A stretch of 64,000 nucleotides of DNA, from assembly GCA_029747015.1 (NCBI GenBank), contig JAKOGI010000563.1, positions 397,501-461,500 on the forward strand, given 5' to 3'. Positions 46,222 to 59,399 of this stretch are shown here, one piece after another. The position numbers and the translations under genes were made by a program. The stretch's first letter is position 1, and each line of letters opens with the position of its first letter. Below the pieces are notes generated by a model. The model worked only from the letters and a program-made list of their open reading frames with translations, searched no databases and was not told the DNA's origin. Origin of the DNA: Carnegiea gigantea. Lineage: Eukaryota; Streptophyta; Magnoliopsida; Caryophyllales; Cactaceae.

Positions 46222-49200
46222 CTATGCGCCTCCCCAAAGATGCCTGTACACCAAATGCCAAACAAGGGGTCCATTACTGTCAAAAATCAGCTCTTCCAGC
46301 TCAAAATCATTCAGGAGAACTAATTCTCTAGAGATATGAATACAGCTTTTTAGTTCCAACCCAACTTAGTCTATTCATGCTCAAACTCTTCATTTCACTT
46401 CAACCATTAATGTTGGACTGTCTGGCACCATATAATATCAGCATGGATACTTGAAGACCAGAAACGTGCAAGTTTCAGACAACATTTGCGCACACAATCA
46501 CTGATCAACATAGCAGTAAATTTATGATAGGAGGTTCCATTGCCAACTCGCCAGCCAAAAGAAACACAGGGAAATGGTGTAGCGTGTCGAATTCTAGGTT
46601 GCTCCAGCCACAATCAGATCTTTCATATACATTCGAAAGATTTCTTGCAAGAAGACTTAAGGGTGCTCAGCAAGAGTTATGTTTCCACTTACCGTCTCCA
46701 ACTTAAAACATCAATAACAGGGCCCGAAAAGAGGCACCCAGAGTAATTAGATATTACAACAAACTACCAATGTGGGTCTCGCTGGAGCGGGGTCAAGAGT
46801 AATTAGAGATTACTTTCCACAAAAGCACAATAAACCAAGGAGTGTTTTTCCAGTTTTAGTTAAAGACTACAAAATATTCTCTTTGCAGTCTGCACTCACA
46901 CAAATTCCACCTAATTTCTCACAAGAATTCATGTATTGCTGTATTTGATGCCTCTTAATCCTGAGGCCGTGCAGATTCATCAATTGATCAAAGAAGATCA
47001 ATCCAAGGAGTGCAACCCCTTTGGATTAATCAAAGTCATTTTCTCAGGTGCCGAATAAATCTAAAACCCAGAAGCAAGGTTCAGGGTATCTCGATCGTAA
47101 GCATCTTAACACTCAAACAGAAAGACTACTTTCTTTTAGTTCCTTCAAGAATTGCACTAAAACACTAGTAAAACATCTATACCATCCTAAGTCCCACACT
47201 GGTCGGAATAGGTGATTATGCGACTTGCAAGCACGTAAATCTTGCACCAGGAATCCCCTTTGGACTTAATTTAACCATACATAGGGCCATTTGAAGGCTC
47301 CTCATCCGGATAGATTATGTGAAAAACATATGCTGCTCAGTCACAAAAAATCCGCATGAAAACTATTAGGTGTCGGTTTGATCAGCAGGGTATAAAAATG
47401 GTGATACTATTCATGGCAACCAGTCAGAGAAATAGTCACATATGCATTATATCAAACCCAAAAACCCCTCGACAGCATCACCGCACTGCCAAATCAGAAC
47501 TAACATATAACTTTGTAATTGAGCATAAAAATCCACTTTTTAGGATGAACTCAAATTCAAGGGAATAACGTAGGCATACCCTTTGATTGATGGTTGAGAA
47601 TGAGCATAACCAAGAAAACTGTAGCAAGGTACAAAAGACAAATAAGACATTGGACACTCGGAATATATCACATCAAAACAAGAAACACACATAGGAACTC
47701 CAGCTTTGTGAAGAATCAACAATTTTACATACGTGTTTTTTGAATAGTCACTAATTATAAGACATGATAGTGATATAGTAATATCAGAAGTTTGTCAATC
47801 TTCTTTCTGCATTTGATCTTTACTTTCCATCTAATAATTGGGCCAACAACCTAGGTCAGTGGACAACTATTTTGCAGCCAAGCATAGAGAATTCCACCTT
47901 GGAGTGGAGGGAGCCTTGTAGAAACCAAATCTGGTAGGTGCAAGGTTTGGTTTTCAAATTATTATGCAAGCTTGAGGATGTGCACCCCTTGCTTGAGGCT
48001 AGGTGGAGTTTCACCTAAGTAAATGCTTCCCATTTTCCACCCTTGAGGATAAACTTGAGAAGGGGAAAATGTATATCTACATTTGAGACCATTTCAGGAT
48101 AATGACACAACCTTGAAAAATATTAAGTATGCGAGATGACAGAACTAGAATAGAGCATGGTGAAGGTCAGTACAACAACAGCAGTTTGAAATTTAGGTGC
48201 GCAATGGACAAGGGATGATACAGTGATGAAATAGTTCTTGTAGCGGTTGGTAGAAATTAGAATTTAGCCTCTGAAATCACATCAATGGCCAATCCACTGC
48301 ATGATTATTTTTATTCACTGTTTTTATTATTTCACAAACCTGTCCAAAGCTCACTGTTGTATCTGAACTTGACTCCGCTCATTTGTATCACAAGTTAGAA
48401 TTTTTTCCTTTTTTCCAGTCAAGACATAGGAGTATCCCACAAAACCATCTCACAAACCGTCAGAAATCAATTTGGTTCATTTCCGCATGCCGTTACTTCA
48501 GCTATAACTGAATATCTGAAACTATAGGAACTCTATAACTGCAAGTATAAACAAGCAAGGGATAATCGATGTTACCTCTTGCAAAAATCAGTCACATGTC
48601 GAGATACATTGTGCAAAATAAACCACATTAGGACGATGATCAGAGTATCTGTTCAGGCTAAGGATCACATGGGCACAACGCACAAATCTATAGACGAGAA
48701 CTTAGCTGACAGTTGTTTTCATAAGCTAAGAGACTGATTACAAATTAGCATCAGGAATGGTTCGATACATCAGCAATGCAAGAAGATAGTGAGATAAATA
48801 AAATCCTGAATGCAAATGCTCTAACAATATAACATAAGCCATCCACTGCAAAAGATAAAGACATGAAACTGGGGACGAAATAGAGATTATACACTGTCAA
48901 AAAGAAGGATGTACACCCCTTGCACTCCTAAATAGGAATAGTTAAATACATTATGAAAAATAGATATTATGCATGAAGACAAGCATGTATAGAATTCAGG
49001 CATAACTTTGGAAAAGATTGGCATGAATCCATCCTCACTGACCCACTTCCATGATATTTTTTCCATCAAAGCCTAGACAATGAAAATCCAAATATGAAGC
49101 TCCTCCCAGGCTAACCCATATCTCATAACAGATAGCATGCAACAACCATCTTTATTGCATTGTATATCATAGTGCAGCACAAAGATAAACAGCCCTTTTT

Positions 49201-49926
49201 GCTTCCTTAGCGACATTACCGATCATGCCAACTGGCAGAAGAAGGACTTGTAAGCTTTTTTGTCTACCAAGGACTCAATGCTAATAAGCCTCAACAAACA
49301 CGCTAAGTTATCATAGGCAATCGATCAAAGCAAATGTAATCAAGCACTATGATACTAGAACAATGTGCTGGTTACAACACCAAATCACATAGCAGAAATG
49401 AAGTACAAAAGTAAAATTATACATTTTTGTATAATTCACAGTCCTTGCTCGATTTACAGCTGCTCTTCAGCTAATAGGGTCCTCTTTGGCTCTTTGCTCA
49501 ATATTAGAAGGTCATTTAAATCATCGTTTCCATTTTGGTTGGGAGGATTTGGTTGTCAACACACCTCTGAAATACTGCTAAAAGTTTGATAGAAGGATTG
49601 GCATAAGACAGCATAATGCAGGAGAAAATATCAACATAAGAAACACAGGGCATTAGTAGAGCTGGTGAAATTTTCTAGCATCACATAAAACAACAAATGG
49701 GATTCCAATTGTACATGCAAACCGCACACCAAAAACCAATAATAAAATAAAATAACTGCTAGCAGATGGGAAAGTAAGAATGGACAAATAGAAAAACAAA
49801 TGAGTCAACAAAAAAAATACAGTCAATAGGCATAAGGATACTAAAAAGGTAGCGCTCCCACCAATCTAGCATATAGAGTCCAAAAGTGACATTGTATAGG
49901 TAGATCTTGCGTTGCAACCAGTTCAT
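46222..49926 (-). CDS. ssSPT: Serine palmitoyltransferase small subunit (ssSPT), three coding exons
   Basis: Coding exons on the minus strand: 49842-49926 (85 nt), 48576-48648 (73 nt) and 46222-46243 (22 nt), totalling 180 nt or 59 residues plus stop. Exon 1 reads MNWLQRKIY then LYNVTFGLYMLDWWERYLF, the diagnostic plant ssSPT sequence. Exon 2 gives the hydrophobic helix with VLMWFIL, and exon 3 the short tail RHLWGGA. The introns begin GTATCC and GTAACA and end GAACAG and GTACAG, and phases join without a stop. Plant members are about 56 residues, single-pass ER membrane proteins that bind the LCB1/LCB2 heterodimer and strongly raise the activity of the first step of sphingoid-base synthesis (serine plus palmitoyl-CoA to 3-ketosphinganine). 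The gene looks intact. Exon 3 is short, so its assignment is the least certain part. Confidence 0.85.
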
Positions 49927-50760
49927 ATTCTCTCACTGATTTACCCTGCAGATGCTTAAATGATTAACAAGGACTAGTCTGTAGGTTGTAGAAATACATT
50001 GCTATCTGGCATAGGTAGTAATCAAGCCAATATTCCTATCATGAAACAAATGCTAGAGCTTATAGCCATACTGGGCAATGCATAATCTATCAGATGTCAT
50101 CCATTTTTACTGTATTCCAAGGAGGATTCAGTTTAAATTCATTTACAACTTGAAAACACAAGATTGAAAACAACATAATAAGGCAATGCAAAGACCAGTT
50201 GGCTAATGCCAAAGACATCCAAGTAACTGAAACAGTTCTCACATGGTAATGGAAACGAGTTCCACCAAAAGAATGGCTAAGTATGTCCTTACGCCACCAG
50301 GACTAAAGCTCAATAGGATATAATGTCATGTTTAGTTGAATATAATGAAATCGTGTAATTATGATTACAAGGTGTTCATTATTTGCAATATTTTCTTACA
50401 ACCAAACAAGAAAATGAAAACATAATTACAAATTTATTTACATTTTAAGGTCGTTTACATCCAACATACGGAACAAAAATCGTTGTCTTGGGAGGGAGCG
50501 CAACCTCCTAAGTTTGAGGAAGTTTAAAGGAAGTATTTTCTCCAAGGGAAGTATCTTCCTCCCAAATAAACAAAGCCATGAAGTTCATGTTCAGCTCCCA
50601 GAATAAATTTGTGAGTTTTTGAAGAACGCATGCAATATAAGTACCTGGTCTTTGAAGTCTCTCTTCTCTATAATGAAAAATGTTCGTTGGCAGACTGAAG
50701 CAGCAGAGGTTGCCTCACTTCTACTCAAAATTAATGTGTAATTTCACGATTAGTGCGAGT
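49927..50760 (-). other. 5' untranslated region of ssSPT with a leader intron
   Basis: A CTGCAG acceptor gives a leader exon end at 49945. A matching donor, CCAG followed by GTACTT, lies at 50645/50644, which would make a 699-bp leader intron (49946-50644) and a first non-coding exon upstream of 50645. The transcription start is not determined; no clear TATA box is seen near 50760. Confidence 0.55.
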
Positions 50761-51127
50761 GTAGGACACTTTATTGAATTTTCTGATTTAATAGGTATTT
50801 CTAAGATCTTTGGCTCTGTCTTTTTTTAAGAAAAAAATTATCAACATACGCATTATTACGTAAATCAATTCTAGTGCGCTTTGTTTCTATTCCTTCTTTG
50901 GATAATGGTAACTCTCATTTTTTAAACGTTATAATAGGATATTGATGTAACTGGCTTTGTTTTTATTAACATTGACGTCATCGTCATTACCATTCGAATT
51001 ATCATTATAACCTCATTAATATCGTTATTGTCACACTTGTTACTATTAACATCATTACTATCATTTATTATTATTAGAATTGTGGTTATTTTACTCATGA
51101 TTAATATTATTAGTGTTATCATTATTA

Positions 51128-51159
<32 letters not shown>

Positions 51160-52859
51160 GTTGTTGTTGTTTTTCTTTGATACTCCCACCGCTGTTACCG
51201 TCATTACGATTTAAACTATTTGATTGCGATACGGCTTAAGGGTGACGTCATGGGCTTGGGTTCGGGTTCAAATCGAGTCCCAAATCATACAAATATTCAT
51301 TAGTAGAAATAAACCATATAAACATATTACGTTAATAAATTTTATGCTCCCAACACTACTTATCCCCTCCTTCCTTCCTTCTCACCTTTAGTCTCAAACC
51401 ATCCTTAATTTTAGTTATAACAACACTTTTTTAACCTCCTAGTCATATAATCTAACTCACTCCACACTTAGCTTAAAATTTTAAAACATGCAAAGTTGTT
51501 ATATTTCCCTCCGTTCTCTTCTCCACTATCCTCACTTGAAAATTAACTCATGACATACACTTATACTAAAAAACGTCATACACATACAAACACCTCTTTA
51601 TTTTCATTCAATTATAATTAAAATTTATCCAAAATCATTAAATCAACACAATCTTGCGCTTCCATCCAAGCATCCAATCCCTAAACCATCAAGCTCGTGG
51701 CAACAACAACCCACACAACCAATACCTACGTATCTCACTATTTCCATTCAATATTCATTAAAAACCATTTAAACACCATTAAATCGGCATAACAAACTTG
51801 AATTCACCTCCAAACTCCAACCAACACACACCGTGTTCACCTTCAACCTCAAGCATTTCGATACAAACAAAACCAAGGAAATTACAAATTAATACTCCCC
51901 AAAGCTAAATATATCATTTACTACAAAAATTCAACCATAAAATAATCAAAACTAAATTTATGAGGAGTTAGGGTTTCACCTTCTTACACTCAATTAGGAC
52001 AAAACAAGAAGAAGTAGATGGTGATGCCGGTGGGTGGTGGTTGGCGGAGTTCAGCCTAGTCAACAACCAGCGAAACGGGCGGCTTTGAAGGTGTGGCTGG
52101 AGACGCTAGGGACAGACACGAGACAGGGAAGGGGGTCTAGTTTCGGGAAGGCACAAAGGGTGGGGGGGCTGGGCATTTGGTGAATGGGGGATTGCATTAG
52201 TAGATTGAATTTGTTTCTTTTAAGCTTTATTTTATTTATTTTTCCTTTTTTTTTTCTTTTATAAATCACAAGCTAATGCTCACTAGATTTTACCGACATC
52301 ATCTATATTTATAATCTTCTTTCCTTTTTTTTTTCCCAATATATATTTCATTTTTGGGCTGATTTCTTGGTTAAAATTGGTTGAGTAAATTTTTCACCAT
52401 TCTGGTGTAAATTTTGGAAGAAAAGATTTTCATTTTCAATTATTACTGCTTGCACTCTTTTATATGTATTCCTTAGCTTATTATTATCGTTATCATTTTC
52501 CAAAATTAGCCATTTAATAATTAGACTAATTTTTATTTAGTTGTCGTTCAAGTATTTATTAGCAATTGAATGAGTTATTCAGGAGTGTAACAAAATACAT
52601 TATGAGGTCACTCTATCGATTCAACCTACAATTGCATAAATAGACATACATATATAAAATACCAAATTGAAATGTGGTGTCCAATTTAATTAAATTGTAA
52701 TTAAGACAATTTAAGGTAATTAGCATAATTTTAGATTCGGATTGTTACACAGACAAACAAGAAGTGTTATCTGATAATAATAAATAGACTAGTAATATCC
52801 AGTTATAAGAAGAAATGTATCAATAAATGAACTTGATTACACTAGTAAATTTGGATGTT
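50761..52859. other. AT-rich intergenic DNA with microsatellite; possible old LTR fragment
   Basis: A (TTA/TTG)n microsatellite sits at about 51120-51172. On the minus strand a TGTAACAATCCGAA start at 52749 resembles a plant LTR terminus, and a GC-rich stretch at 52010-52190 resembles the GC-rich part of the large LTRs elsewhere in the window. I could not find a matching end with a target duplication, so no element is called. No gene recognised. Confidence 0.4.
51120..51172. repeat. (TTA)n/(TTG)n microsatellite
   Basis: About 17 trinucleotide units, mostly TTA with TTG units at the end. Confidence 0.9.
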
Positions 52860-53587
52860 ATTCCTTTCGAAGAAATTAAGAGGAAACTGGATTTTAAAAA
52901 AATAAAAAATGGGTAGTAGAAAGTGAAAACAATGAGATTGAGGAAGAACTCGATGTAGTTAACAATGTTATTCCAAAACTTGAAGACTTTGGCGAATCAT
53001 CCAGAATAAATACCCATTTTATGAGACCTAGGTTCTCTCCAATAGCACATATAGCTGATTTTTCCTTTGGGTTCATCCCAAGGAAAGACGCAACCTTTGA
53101 ACAAATTAGCCTTATCCCAATTAGTCAAACCCGTTACATCTTAAACATTGATGGAGTTGTAATAGAAAAGTAATATTTAATCATTGGAAAAAAAGTATGA
53201 ATAGTGTCGTAATTTTGAATACCACATGGACTGTTGGAAATTTTCTAAACTACATCGAATATAATTTTTCTAGTACTATAGCTAATTAGTACGATTCATT
53301 AGATGAGGAAGGTAAAAATATATTAAAAATGACGGAAACTTGAGTTGCAATGTTCAAAAAATTATATAAGGAAATCGATATTGAATTTATCATACCTAAA
53401 CTTGATTTCGAAGAAAAAGTTAGAGAATGACAAATAAAGATTAATATTTAATAATATAGAATTATGGAATAGGAGATATTTGGAGAATTATATTACTAAA
53501 TTTGGTCAATATTATTATAAAATTAGGCATAATGAAATCAATCTTGGCACGTTTTTGGCCAATTATCATATCCATACAATTCTATAA
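52860..53587 (+). pseudogene. Probable viral coat-protein fragment preceding copy 2
   Basis: A frame open from about 52915 to 53172 has an acidic start followed by a stretch rich in Phe and Pro. A second frame (about 53197-53430, several stops) contains a YDSLDEEGK block and a Lys/Glu-rich end resembling the upstream part of caulimovirid coat proteins. It stops at the duplication junction (53587/53588). No equivalent exists left of 19094. The assignment rests on composition and location. Confidence 0.4.
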
Positions 53588-53957
53588 TTAATGAAAAATA
53601 TATTGCATAGTGAAGCAGAATGAACCAAGCCCTCGAGATTGAATCCAAAATCATAGAAATTGAAGAAACTAAATTTGTATTTTTGGGCATTTTGTGTAGG
53701 AAAAGAAAAGAAATCAAGAGGATATACTCATGCTAAAGGCAAACTACCACATGAACTAACATAACACTACTTAATCTCATAAAGGCCTAGCCACCAAAGA
53801 TCAAAAAAAACCTATGGCTTTAATAACCACTCTTAAGGCATGGGATAAAGAAAAGAGATTTCTATTCAGAGAAACAAGCCAAAAGCTTCATTTCAGTTTC
53901 ATTATATTCATCATTTCATCCAAAAAGTCTATCCTCGAAGTGAATACGAGAGGCTAG
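53588..53957. repeat. Unidentified repeat, copy 2, first part (start of second duplicate)
   Basis: Matches 19094-19463 nearly base for base, including the short piece of LINE sequence (TTAATGAAAAATATATTGCA). The left edge is the duplication breakpoint; the right edge is the solo-LTR insertion. Confidence 0.85.
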
Positions 53958-55319
53958 TGTTATGCCGCGTTCATTATTTTACGTTAAGTTGACTGTCTTG
54001 CTTTTTACGCTATAAAATCGTATTTTTTTTTAATCTATGTAGGTTAAATTATTCCTGATGAGCTTGCGTGAACGGTAATTTTATTAAAAAGAATATTTTG
54101 GCGCTATTGGTATTATTATTAGTTTTGAAACTCTTCCGGTAATTTTTGGTAAGCGTTATTAATGGTTATTAATGAGTACTAAATAGAATAGGAACCCGAA
54201 TACAATTAGGCTGTCAACCTTAGAATTCGTTTTGTTAGTTATTAAATCGAACCTAGATATGTTTGGGAGTGAATAACCGATAAAAGGTCGTGTTATCGAT
54301 TTTGGATTTAGAATTCAGGTTACAAATTAGACTAGCGGTGTCAAGTATCGAATAGTTTGTAATGAACATAGAAGAGGGAGGGGCGTTTTTGTAATTTTGT
54401 AAACCCCTTTCTTCTTTCTCCTCCTTCTCGGTCACAACAGCCCCCAAGCCCTCTCTCTCCCTTCTCGGCTTCTTCTTCCTCATCTCCTCTCGCTCCACCA
54501 TGCCCGAAGCTAAAAACACCAGAAAATCCACCCGATTTTCCCTTCTTCTAGCTGTAATTCCACTCATTCTACCTTCCCCACAAACTAGCAAAACCTTGGT
54601 GCCAAATCTGGACAAAATTCGGGGAGAAATCACCACGTTGGAGGTCAGTTTGGGCGACAAATTGGGGGCACCGAATGCATACCCAGGCTTGGCCATGCAA
54701 CCTTGTTTCAGGCTACTTCAATTGTCCTGTAAATTGGTTGTTAATTCGCTGTATTAAACACCCATCACAACCTTAAGCTAGTGAATGAAGTCTTGGTCGA
54801 ATCGGGGTCCGTTTTGCATGGGCTTGGGCGCGTGACTAGGGCAGATTTGGCTGTGGTCTAGTCTAGTCGAGCGTCAGCAGGCATGGGTCAAGGAATCGGG
54901 TTTTTCTAGGCACTCAAAGTTGAGCGCAGAGCCCTCGAACGAACCTCTAGCTTGGAATGAGGTGGGTGTTTCTCGCCTCCTAAGTATTAGTAGTTTCGAA
55001 ATCGTTTTAACCCTTAAGTTGCGATGCAAGTTAGTTTAGGTTTAGTCAGATTAACTGAAATTATGCATGTTCTGTTTCTGCTGAATTTAGTTCAAATCGA
55101 TGCATGTCAAGTTTAGTTAGTTCATACCTGAAAATGACTTCGAATCACTATACGTTAGTTTAGTTGATTAATACTCGAAAGTGGCTTTGAATCAATATAT
55201 GTTAGTTTAGTTAGTTCACGCTTGAAAAATAGCTTCGAAATGAATTATGCATGTTTAGAATCGATTCAAGTATATTTAGTTAATACATGCTTGAAAAATA
55301 GCTTAGAAATAATATAAGA

Positions 55320-55620
55320 ATGCTTCGAATCGACGTTGGTTTAATTAAGTTAATTCATGCCTAAAAAGTAGTTTCGAATTGACATGTGAGCATTCGAATC
55401 GACATTGGTTTAACTAAGTTAATTCATGCCTAAAAAGTAGTTTTGAATTAACATGTTAGCATTGGAATCGACATTGGTTTAATTAAGTTAATTCATGCCT
55501 ATAAAGTAGTTTCGAATTAACATGTTAGCATTTGAATCGGCGTTGGTTTAATTAAGTTAACTCATGCCTAAAAAGTAGTTTCGAATTAGCATGTTAGCAT
55601 TCAAATCGATGTTTGTTTAA
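55320..55620 (+). repeat. ~69-bp tandem subrepeats in the solo LTR
   Basis: About four to five units with AATCGACATTGGTTTAATTA, AGTTAATTCATGCCTAAAAA and GTAGTTTCGAATT. Same position as the subrepeats of the LARD LTRs but a different unit, so the arrays were amplified independently. Confidence 0.85.
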
Positions 55621-56023
55621 TTAAGTTAGTTCATGCTCGTTTAATAGCTTCAAATTGAAGCGTAAATGTTTAGAATCAACACATGTACGCTTCGTCATGC
55701 CCAATTAATAGCTTCGAAATGAAATGAGAATACTTACAATCGATAATTATATAATTAGTTAATTCATGTCTGAATAGCAACTTTGAAGTGATATGTGAGC
55801 ACTTAGAATCAATGGTTGAATAGTTAGTGAATTCATGCCTGATTAGTAGCTTGGAATTAACATGTTAACGACTCAAATCGATGCTTGTCCATCTGGTTAA
55901 AATTATGTTTGAAAAAGATATGAAAATGGCATGTTACCTTCTGTTGTGAAATGTGAATGCAATAAGATTCATGCCTTGTGAGTTTATTTCAGTTCTTTAA
56001 GTACTTATTTCAAGTTAATGCAA

Positions 56024-56024
56024 C

Positions 56025-56063
<39 letters not shown>
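56024..56063. repeat. (TA)n(CA)n microsatellite in the solo LTR
   Basis: A TATATATA run followed by about 14 CA units. Confidence 0.95.
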
Positions 56064-57994
56064 TGCTTATATACGATGTATTGAGCTACTGGATGGTTGC
56101 TGCTCGCTCGGTAAGTTTATACGTAGCCATTTCATATGACTTTTATGATAATATGCTATGGTTATGAAATTAAAAACCAATGTGGTAGTCGAATGGTTTG
56201 AGGTACAACTATGAGTGGTTCGAGATTTCCTGTGGTCGGTTACTATGTGAGGAGGAAGTCTGGGTTATGATTAACCGCAATCATGTGGATTGCGAGGCCA
56301 TGTGTGGCTCATGTTGCGAAGTTAAATTATGAAGTGTTTGAATGTGTACATGTGCACTCCTACCCTTTCTATGTCATTAAGTTTGATTATTTGCATAAGG
56401 GTGAGTTTTAAAAAAGAAGGATTTTATGTTTTGAAATGATAGTAACCATAATTATTAGTGCATGATGGCTTATTTTAACTAAATGAATACAGTTTTGGGA
56501 GTAAACTCGTTTGAACGGGGGAATCCCTAAAAAGTTTTACAAAGGCATGAGTTGTATGATAAAGGATTTCGCTGTGAGCGGCAGCAAACTTATTAGTCGT
56601 TATGACCGGTTGCTTTAAATGGCTAAGATAAGTGCTTAGGGACAATAGATGGGAGTGAACCTGCTTGAACGGGGGATTGAGTTAATCTCACTAGGATTGA
56701 GGGTAGATCTCTCCTAACCATCACTTTATGATGATCTTATGTCCAGAGTAATTTCCTAATAAGTAAGAAGAGCAGTCGGCATTTTGCCTTTTTAAGTATT
56801 CAGAAAGAAAGTTCTTAAGGGTCATTATGAGACCAATGTGAAAGAGATTCTTTTAAGAATATGAGACTAAAGAGGCTAAGTAAAGTGTTTTCAGAAAAAG
56901 AAAAGAAAGATTTTCATGCACATCATGTGAATAAGAATCTAAGTGCAGTGTAAATGAAATCCCAAGTACAGTATGGTGATACCCTTGTAATGCATCGAGC
57001 ATATGAGTCTGAATGTGCATGTTTAGCTAACGAAAGTTCATGGTATAATCTCTGCTTCATATGTTTGGCATCTCATATGAGTGAATTAGATAGACAAAGC
57101 ATAAATCACAAATTATATCACATAATCTATGAAAGAAAGTTTTGTGCTTAGCCCTCAATGCTTGCTTGAGTGTTTGACTGCTTGTTAGTAAAGGAATTTA
57201 GTCATTCAGGGGCCTAAAAATGAGTTGAACGGCTAAAATGAAATTATGGATAGTGATCCTTCCTTAAGAATTTTATGAATGCCTAATATGATAATAAAGT
57301 ATGAATACGTGATATGTGACTAATAAAGATATTATTGCCTGCAACGGTTTTGGTTTTAAGGGGGTCGGGGGACACTCACTGAGCGTGTAATTGCTCACCC
57401 CACTACCCTTTCCCCTTTTTCCCCAAGTTTTCTTTGTGACAGAAAGAAGTTGAGTCAGCAATGTCAAGATGGAATCTATTCTTACTTGCAAGGTGTCATG
57501 TGTGCCAAATGAATGGGGCTTTACGTGTTTAACAAAGTTATGTAATGTATTCCTAGAATTGTAAACATTTGTAAACAAGTATTCCAGTTCATGTAGTGTA
57601 TTTAGTTTAGGAGTCGCTCTGTACGGCCATGTGTGCTAACCATCTTATTATCCATTTGTCTTTTTAGTTGAAATCAGCTACTTTTTGGGATGTAAACCCC
57701 AGTACTCCGGTTGTGTGAACCATTGAGTTGTATCTTTTACTTTTCCCGTATTAATGAACTATTCTGTTTGGTGTACTCTGAGCGAGTTGCTCGTTGAGTT
57801 ATGGACTCCGACGTGTAGCCGTTGAATTTCTTTTAAATATTTTACGCTTCCGTTGATTTACAAGGGTTTATTGTAAGGCTTTTAACCAGGAAACAGTCAG
57901 TTTTTAGGGACTGTCCGTTTCTCCCTGAAATTTTGATTGAAAGTTAAGAAAACGTAGCGCTCCCCGCCCTAGGGGCTGGGGGTGTTACAACTAG

Positions 57995-58740
57995 TTTATA
58001 GCCACAAGAATTAGTGTCCCCTTTATTAAGCTACAAATTAAGCCAATAGAAATGAAGCGCGAAGGGGCTAATGTGGGCCAATAGGATTTAAGCATTCACT
58101 CTAGCCAATAACATTTAAACAACAATTTAAGCATATTGAAATTAGAAGCTTCTAGGCTAGTGATGAATTGTCCAAAATGCAAGGCTGAAAATGTTGCTGC
58201 ACTTGTACTCGATTGTTGTCATCATCCACCATGCCATATGGAGGAATTTGGGGAAGATATTTAATGGGAATTTGGTAAAGATGTCCACTAACCATAAAAT
58301 ATTAACCCTTTAACTATCCATTTGATGACCCAATTAAACTCGTACTCAAAACTATGCATAACCTAATGCACACCGACCCTTGCTCGGTTTAAGCTTCATA
58401 AATTGCTCAATACTTGGAATTTGAAGGAGTTTTATAACTCATTAAAAAATATACATCTGGAGCTATCCAACTATAGCTAAAACACTAATTTTGAAGCTTA
58501 TTTGATCATCCTTCAAGCAACTCAAAGTCAACTTGCGAAATTGAAATTTCTGGACAACTCGTGCTAGAAGCTTTATTTGATATAATGCACCACTAATAAG
58601 TGAGTCACAAATTAATCAACTTTTGGGGGGTGATTTGGGTTTTCTCTTCGCGTCACATGGCTTCAAAAAGCAGTTGTTATCGATACCCTTGGTACAAGAA
58701 TTTCTTATCTAAAAAAATGGATCAATGATCAATGTCTTAA
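57995..58740. repeat. Unidentified repeat, copy 2, second part
   Basis: Matches 19464-20220. No coding domain seen. Confidence 0.85.
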
Positions 58741-58749
58741 TCTCTAAAA

Positions 58750-59270
58750 ACGAAAGAAAATGAAGAAACAATCTATAGCTTCTTGGGATAATCCTCATCG
58801 ATGGGGAAATGAACCTGAGAAGGGGGGAAAAAAAATTTTATAAGAAAAAGAACTTTAACAGGAAAATGGCAGAGAAATATAAAAGAAAGTATTATAACAA
58901 ACCAAGCTCTAAATGACAAAGATTTTTTAGAAAGACCGCTTATTATCTCATAGGGAAAAACGAATGTAAGTGTTGGGCATGCGGAGAAGTAGGACATTAT
59001 ACAAATGAATGTAAAAATAGGAAGAACAAAAAAATTATTGAAACATTGGGTAGTTTAGACTATTTTGAGCTTAATGAAGAAGAAGCATTACGTCTACCCC
59101 TGACAAACAACAAAAAAATTGTTGAAAAAGTAATGAAAGATGAATATGAAGAAAGTAACTATGAAGAAACAAGTAATATAATGGAAAATAGCTCAATTAC
59201 TCTTGGTGATTTTCAAGGAGAACAATTTATAGTAGATAATGAGAATGAAAGTATCAAAGGAGATTAGGTC
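58750..59270 (+). pseudogene. Viral coat-protein C-terminal region with zinc knuckle (unit 1, copy 2)
   Basis: A basic stretch (58750-58940) is followed by CWACGEVGHYTNEC (about 58977-59018) and an acidic tail (ORF 59046-59267). A frameshift relative to copy 1 lies just upstream of the zinc knuckle. Confidence 0.8.
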
Positions 59271-59399
59271 CTTTCTATAATTCATATGGACATGATCTAT
59301 AAAAAATTCATCTTTCAATTAAAAAGTATGTATGCGAAATGATGGAAATGAATTTAGAGATGAAAGACTATGAGCATGATATGGGAGAAGTTAATTTCA

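Larger units (their letters stand above)
53958..57989 (+). repeat. Solo LTR related to the LARD element (4.0 kb)
   Basis: Begins TGTTATGCCGCG and ends GGGGTGTTACA, collinear with the LARD LTRs over most of its length but clearly diverged. It is flanked by GCTAG (53953-53957) and ACTAG (57990-57994), a 4-of-5 match to a target duplication. The empty site is intact at about 19459-19465. No interior is present, so it arose by LTR-LTR recombination. The GC-rich portion found in the LARD LTRs is replaced here by unrelated sequence (about 54360-54760), indicating a different subfamily. Confidence 0.9.

Noticed and set aside
46077..46613. Several short ORFs on both strands near 46.1-46.7 kb
   Set aside because: They fall in the 3' region and last intron of the minus-strand ssSPT gene and have no family-like sequence.
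52060..52269. 69-codon minus-strand ORF
   Set aside because: Lysine-rich low-complexity start and no domain; it lies in a GC-rich island flanked by T runs.
50945..52749. Possible minus-strand LTR starting TGTAACAATCC at 52749
   Set aside because: The candidate other ends (50945, 50699, 52595) do not give both a good terminus and a convincing 5-bp duplication. A CAGAC match at 50694 is plausible by chance.
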